From Albifimbria verrucaria (Eukaryota; Ascomycota; Sordariomycetes; Hypocreales; Stachybotryaceae), in contig JAHREC010000062.1 of NCBI GenBank assembly GCA_020081605.1, positions 2,790,001 to 2,854,000 on the forward strand: a stretch of 64,000 nucleotides of DNA, given 5' to 3'. The translations under genes and the position numbers were made by a program. Below the pieces are notes generated by a model. It had not been told where the DNA came from, made no database searches, and saw nothing but the letters and a program-made list of their open reading frames with translations. The first letter of the stretch is position 1; each line of letters begins with the position of its first letter. Positions 46,955 to 60,468 of the stretch are shown one piece after another.

Positions 46955-48593
46955 TCATGCTTCGTCATCCTCCACATCCCAGTTGTCATCCACATCAGCC
47001 CAGCCCGCCATGTGGCGCTCGCCGCCGAACTCGCCCACGCGACGCAGGTGGCGGGCCTCGCTGCCATCGCCCTGCTGCCAGTGGCGGACGACGTAGTCGT
47101 CAGAGGCGGTGACGAGCTTGCCGTCACACGTCCAACTGGGGACAGCGACCTCGCGGGCGTGGCCGCGGATGAGCGGGTGCCGGCGCGGAAGATGGGTACG
47201 GGCGAGGAGGCTGGGCCGGAGAAGGAGGGGTGGAGAAAGACTGCGAGGGGTGGTGGTGAAAGTTGCGGAGGGGAGTCGGAGAGGTGTGCGCGCTGGGCCC
47301 AGGCGGTGCGCATGTGGCGCTCGTCGAGGGGAAGAGCATGGCGCAGCTGCTGGAGCTACCGACGGCGAGCATCTCGGAGGAGCGGCCGTCGGGGCCGGGA
47401 GGTCGGATGGCGCTCTTCACGTAGAAGGAGTGTGCGCGGAACATGTCGTGGCGGAGGCCGTAGAGAGGCCGAGGCCCTCGGCGCCGGTAGGTCGACGCTT
47501 GCTGGCGTTGTCGGCGAGTTCGGGGCGTGGCCGAGGACGAGATGGGCAACGGAGAAGGCGTAGACAGTGCTGTCTCTGCAAACGGCGTAGAGGCGAGCAG
47601 CGTCGGAGCCGAGAGCTAGCGATGTGATGCCGTAAGAACGCCAGGCGTGGGTGCTGGGCTCTGGGGTCGTGGCTATAGGGGTTTCTTCGGCCTGGCGGCG
47701 AGGTCGCATGTATCGTGTGTCCCAAAGCTTAATAGATGCATTGGCTTCAGAGGCGGAGAGGAGGAGGTGCTCGCGGCCGGCAGGCAGCCACTGGATCGCA
47801 GTGACGGAGGCGGACGAGGTGATGCCCTGGGTGGTGCGCTGGTGAGCGTTGTCGATGGTGTTGACCGTCTGGGCGAAGCCGGCTCGCAGGTTCGGGTCGC
47901 GGCGGATGGTGCCAGAAACACTGCGGGTAGAGAACGAGTTGACAGGGACGGTAGAGCAGCGCAGATCCCAGATCTGGATACGTCCGGCTCGGTCTGAGGT
48001 GGCAAGCATGTTTCCGTTGGCCTGACCGGGCTGGAATGCGACCTGACGCAGTGAGTCCTGGTGCTTGACGTCGAGGTTGACGGCGACAGTTTCGGAAGCC
48101 ACATCGATGATCTTGCCGGTGCGGTCGCCACAGGCGGTGGCGAGTCGCATGTCGTCCTCGGAGAACGACAGGTCCATGATGGCATTGTCGTGAATTTTGC
48201 CGTAGAAGCTGATTTTCGACTCGCTAGGTGTCTGGGTGATGGAGGTGTTCAAGAAACGAACGCATCCCTCTTCGTCGCCAATAGCGGTAATGGGTGAGTT
48301 GCGGCAGCTGGAGAGGCAGAATGGAATCGTGTTGCCCTGGCCACTCTGGGATGTGCAGTGGACGAGATCGAGGCTTCGGCTGTAGAAGGACGCGGTTTCA
48401 GCTCGCACGTCATAAGCTGGGTAGGCGAGATGCTGTCGGCCCGCACGCCGGGAGTAGCCATGTTCGCGGTCGAGGAGCTGGGCCTGGAAGCCTCTGTTGC
48501 CGAATTTGCGGATAGGTCGTGGTTGGTAGGGTTCTTCTTCCTGTAGAGTATCTGGTAAGCTTTGTGTCGAAATTTGATAGAAGAATCCACCAT
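46955..48593 (-). CDS. cdt2: CDT2-like WD40 protein (CRL4 substrate receptor)
   Basis: Cdt2/DTL recruits PCNA-bound proteins such as Cdt1 to the Cul4-Ddb1 ubiquitin ligase. WD-type blades seen: SLDLVHCTSQSGQGNTIPFC, ITAIGDEEGCVRFLNTS (near 48270), HDNAIMDLSFSEDDMRLATACGDRTGKIIDV (near 48150), QVAFQPGQANGNMLATSDRAGRIQIWDLR (near 47980), ITSSASVTAIQWLPAGREHLLLSASEANASIKLWDTR (near 47740) and SYGITSLALGSDAARLYAVCRD. A last blade GKLVTASDDYVVRHW lies near 47100, and the end WDVEDDEA is at 46955. Several frameshifts: one near 48545, several between 47540 and 47150, in G/C-rich sequence. Start 48593 (MVDSSIKFRHKAYQ) is in frame after one repair. Only 27 bases, in the same frame, separate it from the stop of the gene upstream, so the two might be one gene. 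Confidence 0.78.
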
Positions 48594-48620
48594 ACCACCA
48601 CGGCTACATCGGGTTTCGCT

Positions 48621-49275
48621 TCAGTCAATAAATCCGTGACGTCGGCGAATAACTGTCTTGATGAAGTCCTGGGGCCTTGAAGAAGTGGTTCTAGTCGAGT
48701 CAGCATCTTTTGAACAAAATTTACGAGCTACAGATCATTGAACCTACCAGAACAGCCTTCCGCCTCTGTCCGAGGACATCCAAGCCAGGCTTGACATCCT
48801 TAACGTCATGCATGACCACATCCTGGGATGCTGCATTCTCAACACTTCCTCGGTGGAAATCAGGCCTGGGCAAGGCAATATCTTCGAGAAGTACACCTCT
48901 CCTCTTGACTACAGGCTCTGACTGCTCGCCATTACCCTTCCTCTTTCTGGCTTCGGCCGAGATGGCTCCCGGGCGGTCACTCGGAGAGGGGCAGACGGGG
49001 TCGGAGCTTAAGACGTCGTCGATCAAAGACTCGGGCGAGAGAGGGTGGCTGTTGACCGCGGCAGCACTGAGATCACCGAGTATCTTGCGGCCACCACCGA
49101 CGAGAGCTGAGCGTGGCGTAAAAACCTTCCGAATCTCCGGGGCGTTATCGAGGGATTGCCTCTGGGCTTGCGTCTGCTAGACCTCGTGGGGACTGGGGAA
49201 GCTCGGAGGGAGGCGACATGCCCACGGGGAGCTGGACGGGAGGATAGAGTCGGACAGCAAGCCATGACGCTCCAT
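48621..49275 (-). CDS. Short Ser/Pro-rich hypothetical protein upstream of CDT2
   Basis: The start at 49275 reads MERHGLLSDSILPSSSP. After one C is added near 49229 it continues GMSPPSELPQSPRGLADASPEAIPR, and after one base near 49154 NAPEIRKVFTPRSALVGGGRK. Then come SPESLIDDVLSSDPVCPSPSD, a basic KRRGVLLEDIALPRPDF and VVMHDVKDVKPGLDVLGQRRK. A likely 37-nt intron (48707-48743) leads to QDFIKTVIRRRHGFID and TGA at 48621-48623. No known domain; the many Ser-Pro and Arg-x-x-Ser sites suggest a phosphorylated, partly disordered nuclear protein. It may instead be the N-terminus of the CDT2-like protein, as only one in-frame TGA stands between them. Exon borders are uncertain. Confidence 0.55.
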
Positions 49276-50233
49276 AGCTGGGGCGGTTGCTAGGCTAACG
49301 AAGGAGGTAGGCGTGGAGCTCGCGGCTGGCTGAATGGATATACAGGTATAGATGGAGGTGTGCCAAAGAAAAGAGCAAGGCACAAGGCACAAGGGAGAAA
49401 AAGCTAGAGGGTATCAAGAAAGAACGGGTGTCGATAACCAAGGTCGTCGGGAAAAGTTCATGATGATGGCAAGACGAATTGGCTAGCAGGGGGTTTTGAG
49501 CAGGCAAATGGCCGAGGCTGGGCTGTGGGGAGAGAGAGCGAGCGAGCGAGCGACGCGCTCTGATGGCGACGCGGAGCGTGTAAATGGGCAAATGCCAGGG
49601 TACGTACCCAGTCACGGGCGAGCTTTGCTTTTGGCGTCGCGTTTTTGCCTGCAGCCACTGTAAGGCCTTTGTGGGACCCGCCGGGGCTTGGTTTGCTGAG
49701 CTATCCAAGACATGCATGCACCTGGCATGATGACCTCACGACCTCTGGCGCGAGAGCCCAATCCTAATCACCGCTGTTTCGAAATTCCGCTGCAATACAT
49801 CCGTACTTCTCATCGCAAGCAGCAAATTACTGCCGTTACTGTCGCTTTTTGTAAACCACGAACCGCGATTGCGCGTGTTGGGCTCTGTCTACCTCCTACT
49901 CCTAACCCTCCAACGCTTAACTTATAAGCTATCCGCCCTTCTCTACTAAGCCGTCTAACCCTCGCTGCATGCCAAAAATACAGTGCTTTTTAACGTCCCT
50001 TCCTTAGCTGGCGAGAAATGCATCCTCGATTTCTGCCCTGACCCATCTTTCTAATAAAGCTCCTTCAAATCTGTGCTTCAAGTTGTAAAGCACTTTCTCC
50101 AACTTTTATGTTTCCCATATTCCGAAATGGACAACATTTTCGTATCCAGGTCCGTTGAGTTGTAAGAAAAAGGCGTCTAATGTGTGAAACAAAGCAAGTG
50201 GTTGCCCTCCCACTTAATCTTTCTACTCCTCTC
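49276..50233. other. Intergenic region
   Basis: About 960 bases: promoter of the upstream short gene (left) and 3' flank of LEU4 (right). Open frames on the minus strand near 49295-49717 look random and lack introns or motifs. Confidence 0.5.
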
Positions 50234-52563
<2,330 letters not shown>

Positions 52564-55256
52564 CTTGACGTAGGCCGAAGTTTGGGAACGGGTCGGTGGG
52601 TCGACGCGGGGTGGATTTGGAGCAGGGTGAAAGAATGGACGCAGCGAGGAGGGCGAAGAACCGGGGCGAATTGCTTTTCCAATTCCAACAAAGAATGCTG
52701 TACCTCTGGGGTGGAAAAAAATAAAGGACGAAGATATAAAGAAGCACGCAGGGCGCGGCGGGCTGAATCGGAGGGTGAGGTCAAAAACTTCGAGTCACAG
52801 CAGTGGGCTTAGTGGGGTAGCCTGGAGGTTGCATGTTTGGAGGGGCAGCCAGTTGTGTGAATCAATTGCCTGCTCCCTATTCGTGGCTCCGAGTGCGGAG
52901 GGCCGGACTCCCGGCCGGGCCCCATCGCTAGCATCCCTTAACCATGTTAACGCGACGACATCCGAGCTGCTGTCAGCCCACTCCGACCGCCGATATAGGA
53001 ACTCTTGCCCCCAGGCGTTTAGAGCGTCAGACCTATATAGACTATGACTGCGTACGTAGCTGCTGGGGCTGGAGCCGGCCCTCTTTGTCCAAGACATGAC
53101 AGGCTTATGTCTCCCGAATGGGCAATGTCAGAGAATTATGAATCGGTGGAATACTGTACCAATATAATTCTTATTCCCAAAAGAGAGTTGCTGTTCTTTG
53201 CCCGTCTCCAGCCACTACCCCATAACCCTCCAGTCACTCGTATTACATGGCGTACTAGATGACAGGAACCGTTCTCGGCCCGAAATCTTACTCTCGGAGC
53301 CGATCGGCCGCTTGATGGACAGGTGTGTTGTCGTCAACATAACCGTCCTCTATACCAATCGATGACTGGAACTCTCTGTCAACATAACCCATTTGTCTCG
53401 GCCAACGGCTGTAGCCGTCTTGGCCTCGCAAGTGTATATGCCGCGAGAGTCTGCTATAGGGTTCAGTTGACATTGCACATGTCAATTTCGAAGCCTCCCT
53501 TCTCAAAATCGAGTGTAAGAGTTAGAGCCTTCATGACGAGGTTTTGCCATGATAAACAAACATGCTCAAACGAAAGGATGCCTCATCTCCAGCTGGCACT
53601 GTTCAAAACCACTTCAGAATCAACCCCATTCATAGCCTAGGCTCTTCATTCTTAAAGGCGTGTGCTAAACGTGTTGTGAGATAGTTTCTACTGATACATC
53701 TGTTTCTGGCAAGTCCTGAAATTTCGAAACAGCGCGCAGCACCATGTTCTGGAGCAGGTCACCTCAGGATTGATTGCCTGGATGTCGTAGAACCCGCCCA
53801 GATGAAGCAATTAAAACATTTCATAGCCACATCACATATTCCTCCATCTTCCCAATTGAGAAAGATTTCTCAGTTTGACTGGTTCAGGATCAAACTCCAC
53901 ACTGCGGGCAAAGCTTATCGACGAATCACTTAGAAGGGCGATTTGGGGAAACGGATTAAACACAGCAGTCACGCGGGGCTCGCTCCTGTATAGTACATTG
54001 ATCATTGAAACTCATTAAAGGTCTCGAATCCCCATTAAACTCTCGAAATACATTCACTTGGAGCTTGGGCTCTTCTCCAATTATGCCGATACTATTGGGC
54101 TAGAATTAATTGGCCGGATTCAGGCGTTCCTGAGAGGGAGTTTGGAACTCTCAAGACTTTTATTGCTTTTGATGGTTTTGAAAACTTGACCACAATTGCC
54201 TTCGTTTTTACTCTTGATCATGTTTGTTCAGGCTATATTGAGCCTTTCCATTAACAAGCCAGTCTCCGTCCGCTTGGAGATACGATCGTTGAGCCGAAGC
54301 AAGCTGTGCTAAGAACTCCCGAATGGCATGCATCTTCGGGAAAATAATTTGTTTCTAATGACGTTTATGAGAAACTGCAGATATCCATTTTGGGGTCAAC
54401 ATAGATAGAGCTCGTGGGCCCGCACTCCACCTTTCCGTTCACTTGGCCTACATACAGCCGCATCGGCTCATCGGTCAACCTCAGACCAACGAATGAATAG
54501 CCCAGTACTTGACTAACATAATGAAAAACTAGGAGCTCTTTTTCCAAGTAAAGTTCTCTTCAAAAGTCCCCAGCATCCCGCCGTTCCGAACAAGTGGGCC
54601 AAAAACGTCTGCAGATCTAGGCTGGATCGAGCAGGTAAAGAGCACAGATTGCTTGATAAGGTAGGTTACTCTGTCGAGCAACCCCATTGCTCTCCGCAAT
54701 CAGATCAGTTGGGCGACCCCGCCTCGATAGTCTGGATGATTGCTACAAAAGTTCGACTGCCTTGGTTCCTACTGTTGAGATGTTGAGATTTGCAATTGAA
54801 GGCTGTTCAAGATGATGAGTGACAAAAGCTTTTGAAACAATTGACTACTCTCACGATGGAATTGTTTCTCATCAGAAATCCAACGGTATTGGCCTCGTAC
54901 GTATTATAGGGTCATCTGTATAAGTCGCGTTCTGGGCGAGTCCAAATGTAGTTCCTGCATCATCGTCAAGGGTCGCATCCAACAACTGCATTTGCCTCCC
55001 CACCGTGATACGATGGCGACTTGCATGCTAATCAGAACCCGCCGTCATGGGTCTGTTAGCGAGGTAGCTCATTGCCATCCGTATAAAAGCTTGTCATTCG
55101 CACCGCATCGAATTGCGCTCTCTACGGTCTTCTCTTTACCTCCGTCGGTCAACCACTCTCCCTGGACGTTTGGGAGTGAGCCTGGTGTACCACTGAGCTT
55201 CCAATCTTTCAATTGACTTTGCGGTCTGAACCACCAAGAGGTTGGCGCAAACAGAC
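52564..55256. other. Gene-poor region, 2.7 kb
   Basis: The LEU4 promoter is at the left: GAGTCA near 52792 and a CCGGACTCCCGG palindrome at 52903-52914. The right end is the promoter of the M6 peptidase. Between 53.3 and 55.0 kb the sequence is AT-richer with short, random-looking open frames. No transposon motif or RNA gene recognised. Confidence 0.5.
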
Positions 55257-57262
55257 ATGCGTTCCTCAGCGACAGTCGCCCTGGTGGGCGCCACCCTTCT
55301 GGGGAGCCTGGCCGAGGCGAAGACCTGTATCCCTCGTGCCTCTCCCTTTGATGTCGTTGATCCCCAAAACTGGGTTAACCCAGACGACATGACATGGGCG
55401 GATTGGAAGAAGCCTCCAGGCACTACTTGGAATGACCCTTCGCAGAAGGGCACGGATCGCAACTTCAACATTGCCCTCATCGTCTTCGACTTTGATGACA
55501 TGCCCTTTGTCATTTCTCAGTCGCCCAACTCAACCATCTTTGGCAACCCTCAACCAGCAGCTGCCAACATCCCTCGCGAAGACGTTCCCGCTTTCTACCG
55601 CGACCTGCTCAACAAGCCCACCGAATTGAACCGCGGCCATACCCTTCACGAGTATTGGAGGGAAGATTCGGGCGGTGTCTTCGGCGTCGACCTGACCTCT
55701 TTCGGCCCTTACCGCCTCCCTAGCCTGTCCTTCCAGTACGGTGTGGACAGCTCCTTCAACCCTCGCGCGTGCCCAGAGGGTAGAAGATGCAATCTCAACA
55801 TCCGCGAGGAGACGCAACGCATATGGCGTGCCGCCGTGGGCAATGCGACGGCCGATTCATACGAGATGGTCTTTGTCCTGGTTGCTGGCCAGGATGAGTC
55901 CTCAACATGGCAAGAATTCGGTCAAATGATGTTTGATACAAAGGAGGATGTCCCTGATTCTTTTGGACCTCCACCAGGGGCCAACGGCGTCAAGACTCTG
56001 CCCAACTATGCTGCCACAAGATACGTTGAGTGGACATCGTGGGCAGCTGCATCCTCCTTCTGGCCAAACGCGGGAGGTGGCATCTCTATCCAGTGCGAAA
56101 GCTCGGGTATGGGCACCTATGCTCACGAGCTGAGCCATCTTCTAGATATCACCGACAACTACAACAACCCATACGGTGTTCCACTCAGACGAGCTTTCAC
56201 TGGCCCGTGGTCCATGCTCTCGCGTGGCTCCTTCAACGGTCCTGGCGGTCCTCACAAGCGTTGGCAGATTCCCTCGCTTCAGGGCGGGGCAATGGGATCT
56301 CTTCATACTATGCGTGACAAGCATGTGCTGGGAGTTCTCGCTGAGGAGCAATTAATCACTGTTTCCAGTGATGAGATTGCCGAGGCTGGACTTGTCGTGG
56401 CACAGCTCACTGCCAGGTCTGTGGACGCCGGGCTGATGGGCATCCGCGTGAACATGGACGCCGACCGATCTCCATCCTGCAACATCAACACCGAGGTGCT
56501 CTGTGATGGCGGTGGTTACGATGCTTACAACGTTGAGGTAGTCGACCGCATGGGTGCTGATTCGTTCCAGCCCGATGCAGGTGTGCTCATCAGCAAGATC
56601 AAGGACGAGAACCGAGCTCCGTTCCAGTGGGTGATTGACGCTAACCCGCAAGACATCAAACTTGTCGACTTTATTCGTCCCAACGGAACCAAGGCCATGA
56701 TCACTCTGGGCGATTACCGACAGCTTGCGGATGCTCTGTTCCACGCGGGAACCCGTTCTGGCAGCGAGTACGAGCACGTCGACAAGCCCAATGGATTGCA
56801 CTTCTATGTACTGGACCTTCACCGTGACAACGCCGGAGTCCTGTCATACACAGTGGGTGTGCGCTCCTCAACGGTACTACCGCAGCCCAGTACGGATTGG
56901 AGTTGGCGGAAGGCAATGCTGTTGGCAGCCGCAAGCATACCCCAACGGGCGAGGGTGTCTGGTGCTCCTTTGACCTGAAGAACAATGGTACGTTCGAGGC
57001 GAGCTCAAGCATCAGCGAAAGGGTCGCAACGCTTACAGGCTCGGACATCTACCGCCTGGAGGCCAAGGTTGAGGGAGCTGGCTGGCGAGTGGAGGTGCCG
57101 AATGCGCTGGTGGCCGCCAAGTTTGGCGAGACCGTTAGCGCCAATGTAGCTGTTGGTGCCTCGAAGGAGGCCGCCGACGAGGGTATCGTCACCCTGACGG
57201 TCAAGTCTGAGTCGGATGGCAGTGTTAGTGCAACTGCTGAGTGCAGGGTCACTAAGGCGTAG
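55257..57262 (+). CDS. Secreted M6-family (immune inhibitor A-like) metallopeptidase
   Basis: A zinc peptidase predicted to be secreted. The start MRSSATVALVGATLLGSLAEA is a signal peptide with likely cleavage after AEA. The catalytic HELSHLLDITDNY (near 56120) fits HExxHxxxxxD with the Asp as third ligand and the DxY typical of M6. Upstream FNIALIVFDFDDMPF and LHEYWREDSGGVFGVDL fit the family; the C-terminal part (56900-57262) is a beta-rich segment. A frameshift near 56868 (TCC where TCCC restores the frame) separates catalytic and C-terminal parts, which read on to TAG at 57260-57262. No intron. M6 peptidases occur in bacteria and some fungi, notably insect and plant associates; the target here is unknown. 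Length about 668 residues. Confidence 0.88.
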
Positions 57263-58256
57263 AGGCGGGGTTTGTTTGACACTTTTGGCGAAACAGACGC
57301 ATAATTGTGGATGATGGGCTCGAATGTATGAGGAGTAATAAATTTAAAGAGACGTAATGAGAATCATGAAATGAAGGGGACCTCCGTCATGGAAGATATT
57401 GAGCTGCCATGTGATGAACAGTACCGGTATGCTCATTGTCTATAGCAGCCATAAATTGATCAACATACGCATCGAGATACGATGTGAATCCAATGCTCAT
57501 CACTTGCCTTTTTGAAGTCTTGGTAAAGTGCGGTAAGGTCTGTGATGCGATGACCTTGACAATATCAATATCAATACCAAGAAGAGTGATATGGAGATCT
57601 CTGGATTCTCCAGGGACCCAGATGGTTGCTTCCAGAAGGGGTTCTGCAGGGCCTGGAACCCCACACTAGGGGACGCCATTTCGGGTCCAAAATTGGAGCT
57701 CAGGGTACGTACCGGCCTGCAAGGTACAGGGACAGCAAAGACACAGGTACCGGTACTTTGCCAGTATCTAATCAATGTGCGATGATGTGATGGGATCAGA
57801 TGAGGCAAACAACTAAGGTACAGACAGTACTTTAGCATCAGCTGCCAAACCGACATCCTCCATCGCCTCGTTTGCTTTCAGCTCCTCCCATTTTCTCCCT
57901 CTTCATCCGCGGATCTTTCTTCTCCGCTTCTCCTTCTCCTCCTCCGGCGACGCCCTTATCTCCTAGTTGACTACAGAGTACCTAGGCCGTACATCCTTCC
58001 TCCGACCGCCGCTGTGACATCAGTCAGCCGAGCCGAGCCCAGACCAGCCAGCCCTGTCCGATCCGATTGTCTTACCTGGGTCCAAGCCATGACTTAGATA
58101 AACTGATAAAAAGCAAATGGTGTCATCTCACGACATGATTCACAATCGCCGCCTTCCCGACAGCATTTTCCTCTCCCACGATCACTAGGCTTCCTGGATG
58201 CGAAGCTTCTGCAGCATAACCCGCCAACCTTCCCCTTCCCGCGCTTCTCTACGCAC
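57263..58256. other. Intergenic region
   Basis: About 990 bases. 3' flank of the peptidase, then DUG3 promoter with many GGTAC motifs (57705-57790), C/T-rich tracts (57870-57950) and short repeats. No gene seen. Confidence 0.5.
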
Positions 58257-59844
58257 CATGTGCCGCTTCTTGGTGCGTCCCCTACGTCTCTCAACGGCTC
58301 CGAGATCGGTGGGCACGCGAGCTGACTCTTATCGCCATCTTCACAGGTTTACAAGGGCAGCGACGAGATCCTGCTCTCAAGCTCATTCTCGACCCTACGC
58401 ATTCTATCCTCAAGCAGTCGTTTGACTCACGCCTCCGACTTGTGAGTAGTCGCGTGCCCATGGTGCATGACGAGTCTCAACATCAACTAACCCTGCATTG
58501 CACGATACTAGGACACACGACGAGGCCAGAACAACGCCGATGGCTTCGGCATCGGCTTCTACACCGACCCTAAGCTGGGCTCTGCGCCCTGCCTCTTCAC
58601 CTCCACGATACCCGCCTGGAACTGTACCAACCTCCAACGAATAGCTTCCAAGACGGCCTCCCGTTTGATCTTTGGTCATGTCCGCGCCACCACCGAGGGC
58701 TCCTGAGCGAAGATAACTGCCACCCCTTCACGCATGGGAGTTTGATGTGGATGCATAATGGAGGTCTGGGCGGTTGGAAGCACATCAAGCGTCGTCTCGG
58801 CGAGCGGCTCGCTGACAAGTGGTACTTGGGCGTCAAGGGTGGCACCGACAGCGAGTGGGCATTCGCACTATTTCTCGACACGCTCGAACGACTAGGATAC
58901 GATCCGAGTGCCTGTCCCGAAAAGGATTTGGCCCAGCCGTACTACGAAAAGCTATGGAACGCACCATCGCCCAGATCAACGAGATGACCGATTCCATTCC
59001 GCAGAGCATACTGCAAAACGAAGATGTGGATACTAGGAGTCTTCTCAACTTTGCTGTCACAGACGGCCACAGTGTTATCTGCACCAGATATATCAGCAGT
59101 TCCAAAGACGAGGCGGCGAGTCTGTATTATTCATCAGGCACCCAGTGGGTAACCAAGACATCCGCCCTGATGACAGACAATACCAGATGGAGCGAAAGGA
59201 CAAGGGCGCAGATATTGTGCTTGTTGCCAGCGAGCCTCTGACATTCGAACGAGGTAAGTCTTTTGCAACAACTCTAGATTATTCTTGCTGACTTTTGTGC
59301 TAGAAAATTGGGTCAATGTGCCAACAAACTCTATCCTGACGATTCATCGACAGACCGTCATGGTTCATCCCATCCTGGACAAATACTACGAGCGAGACCC
59401 GCACCACGTCCGATCGAGCGCTTTTGTCCAAGCCAAAGGACTCATATCCAACGAAAAAGCCCCTAGCGGAAGTCAAAGCCCAGGCAATGATGCCCACCAA
59501 GCAGGTCTGAACGGCTTCAGAAAGATGATGGCTCATTCAGTTGCCTCGCGTAGTCTCAGCCCGGACCTCACCCGTCGCTCTATCACGCCCGTTTCGATGA
59601 AAGAATCATATTTTGGTGGTAGTCAACCCCAGGACATTCCTCGATCTTGACACCCAGCAAGCCTATTCCGGCCCAGGGAAATATGAGAGCATAGCTGCGA
59701 AGTGCGTAGCTAACGGACACGCAAGGAGAAGTGTCAACTGACGGTCCTCCAGAGGGAGAACGACCTATAACCACGGATCTGCGCATCCCAATGAAGATAT
59801 TGCACTTCTTTCCCGAGCTTACGCTCGCTTCAAATGCGGCTTAG
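58257..59844 (+). CDS. DUG3: Glutamine amidotransferase DUG3 (glutathione degradation)
   Basis: Dug3 with Dug2 cleaves glutathione in the cytosol. The protein opens MCRFL with Cys2 as the N-terminal nucleophile of class II amidotransferases. Then YKGSDEILL, NADGFGIGFYTD (near 58540), IFGHVRATTEGS (near 58680), HGSLMWMHNGG (near 58735), SEWAFALFLDTLERLG and the C-terminal RENWVNVPTNSILTIHRQTVMVHPI. Introns 58273-58346, 58442-58511 and 59254-59303. Four single-base deletions: near 58378 (A), 58705 (C), 58928 (A) and 59162 (C). The frame containing the C-terminal linker stops at 59650; a better reading continues through an intron starting near 59699 to a short C-terminal exon (ILHFFPELTLASNAA) and TAG at 59842-59844. 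That last part is inference. Confidence 0.9.
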
Positions 59845-60468
59845 CAGCATCGGGCGCTGTCAACTCTCTGCAGCACGAATGGGCATGGTTATGAATTTGC
59901 AACTATAAATAGCGTGGGTTTGCGTCCTTGGAAAAGCGATTGCTTGATTATTTTTATTATTACTTTGTTGTTATTGTATGAGTATAAAACACCGGATTGG
60001 CCTGATAGTTTTATTATGGTGTTGATGGCGATTGCCCTGTGCTGCGAAATGACGATGCTTTCTGTATCACCATGTCTCATTTTACCTTCAGCCCACCAGT
60101 GATATTGACGTATACGGAGATTTAAGAGGACGATGCTAAGGAGTTATCCGTTGCTTTCAACATCTTACCGCAAGCTTCCTCTTGGACCACACGAACCATC
60201 CAAGGCATGAGCTGCACATAGTCAGAGCAACATTACATCGTGCAGGTGCGCGGAGGCAATGGGACGGAAGGTTCACTGTCGTGGCTCAAAGTTGGCAGCT
60301 GCATGGCGATTCTAGCTGTGACGAGCCATATCTTCCTTGACATGAAAAATTCTCAAAGTTTAGACCGCCCTCTTCTCGCCAAATCTCCTTGTCGACCATT
60401 ACAAGGCAGCTCGGTGCAGTCTGCTGGCTAATCACTATACCAAGAGCATCACCTGCAATAGTGACAAG
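59845..60468. other. Intergenic region
   Basis: About 620 bases, AT-rich at 59900-60070 (3' flank of DUG3), then promoter of the next gene. No gene seen. Confidence 0.5.

Noticed and set aside
52903..52914. CCGGACTCCCGG as a Leu3 site for LEU4
   Set aside because: The spacing between CCG halves does not fit the Leu3 consensus; it could bind another zinc-cluster factor, but that is speculation.
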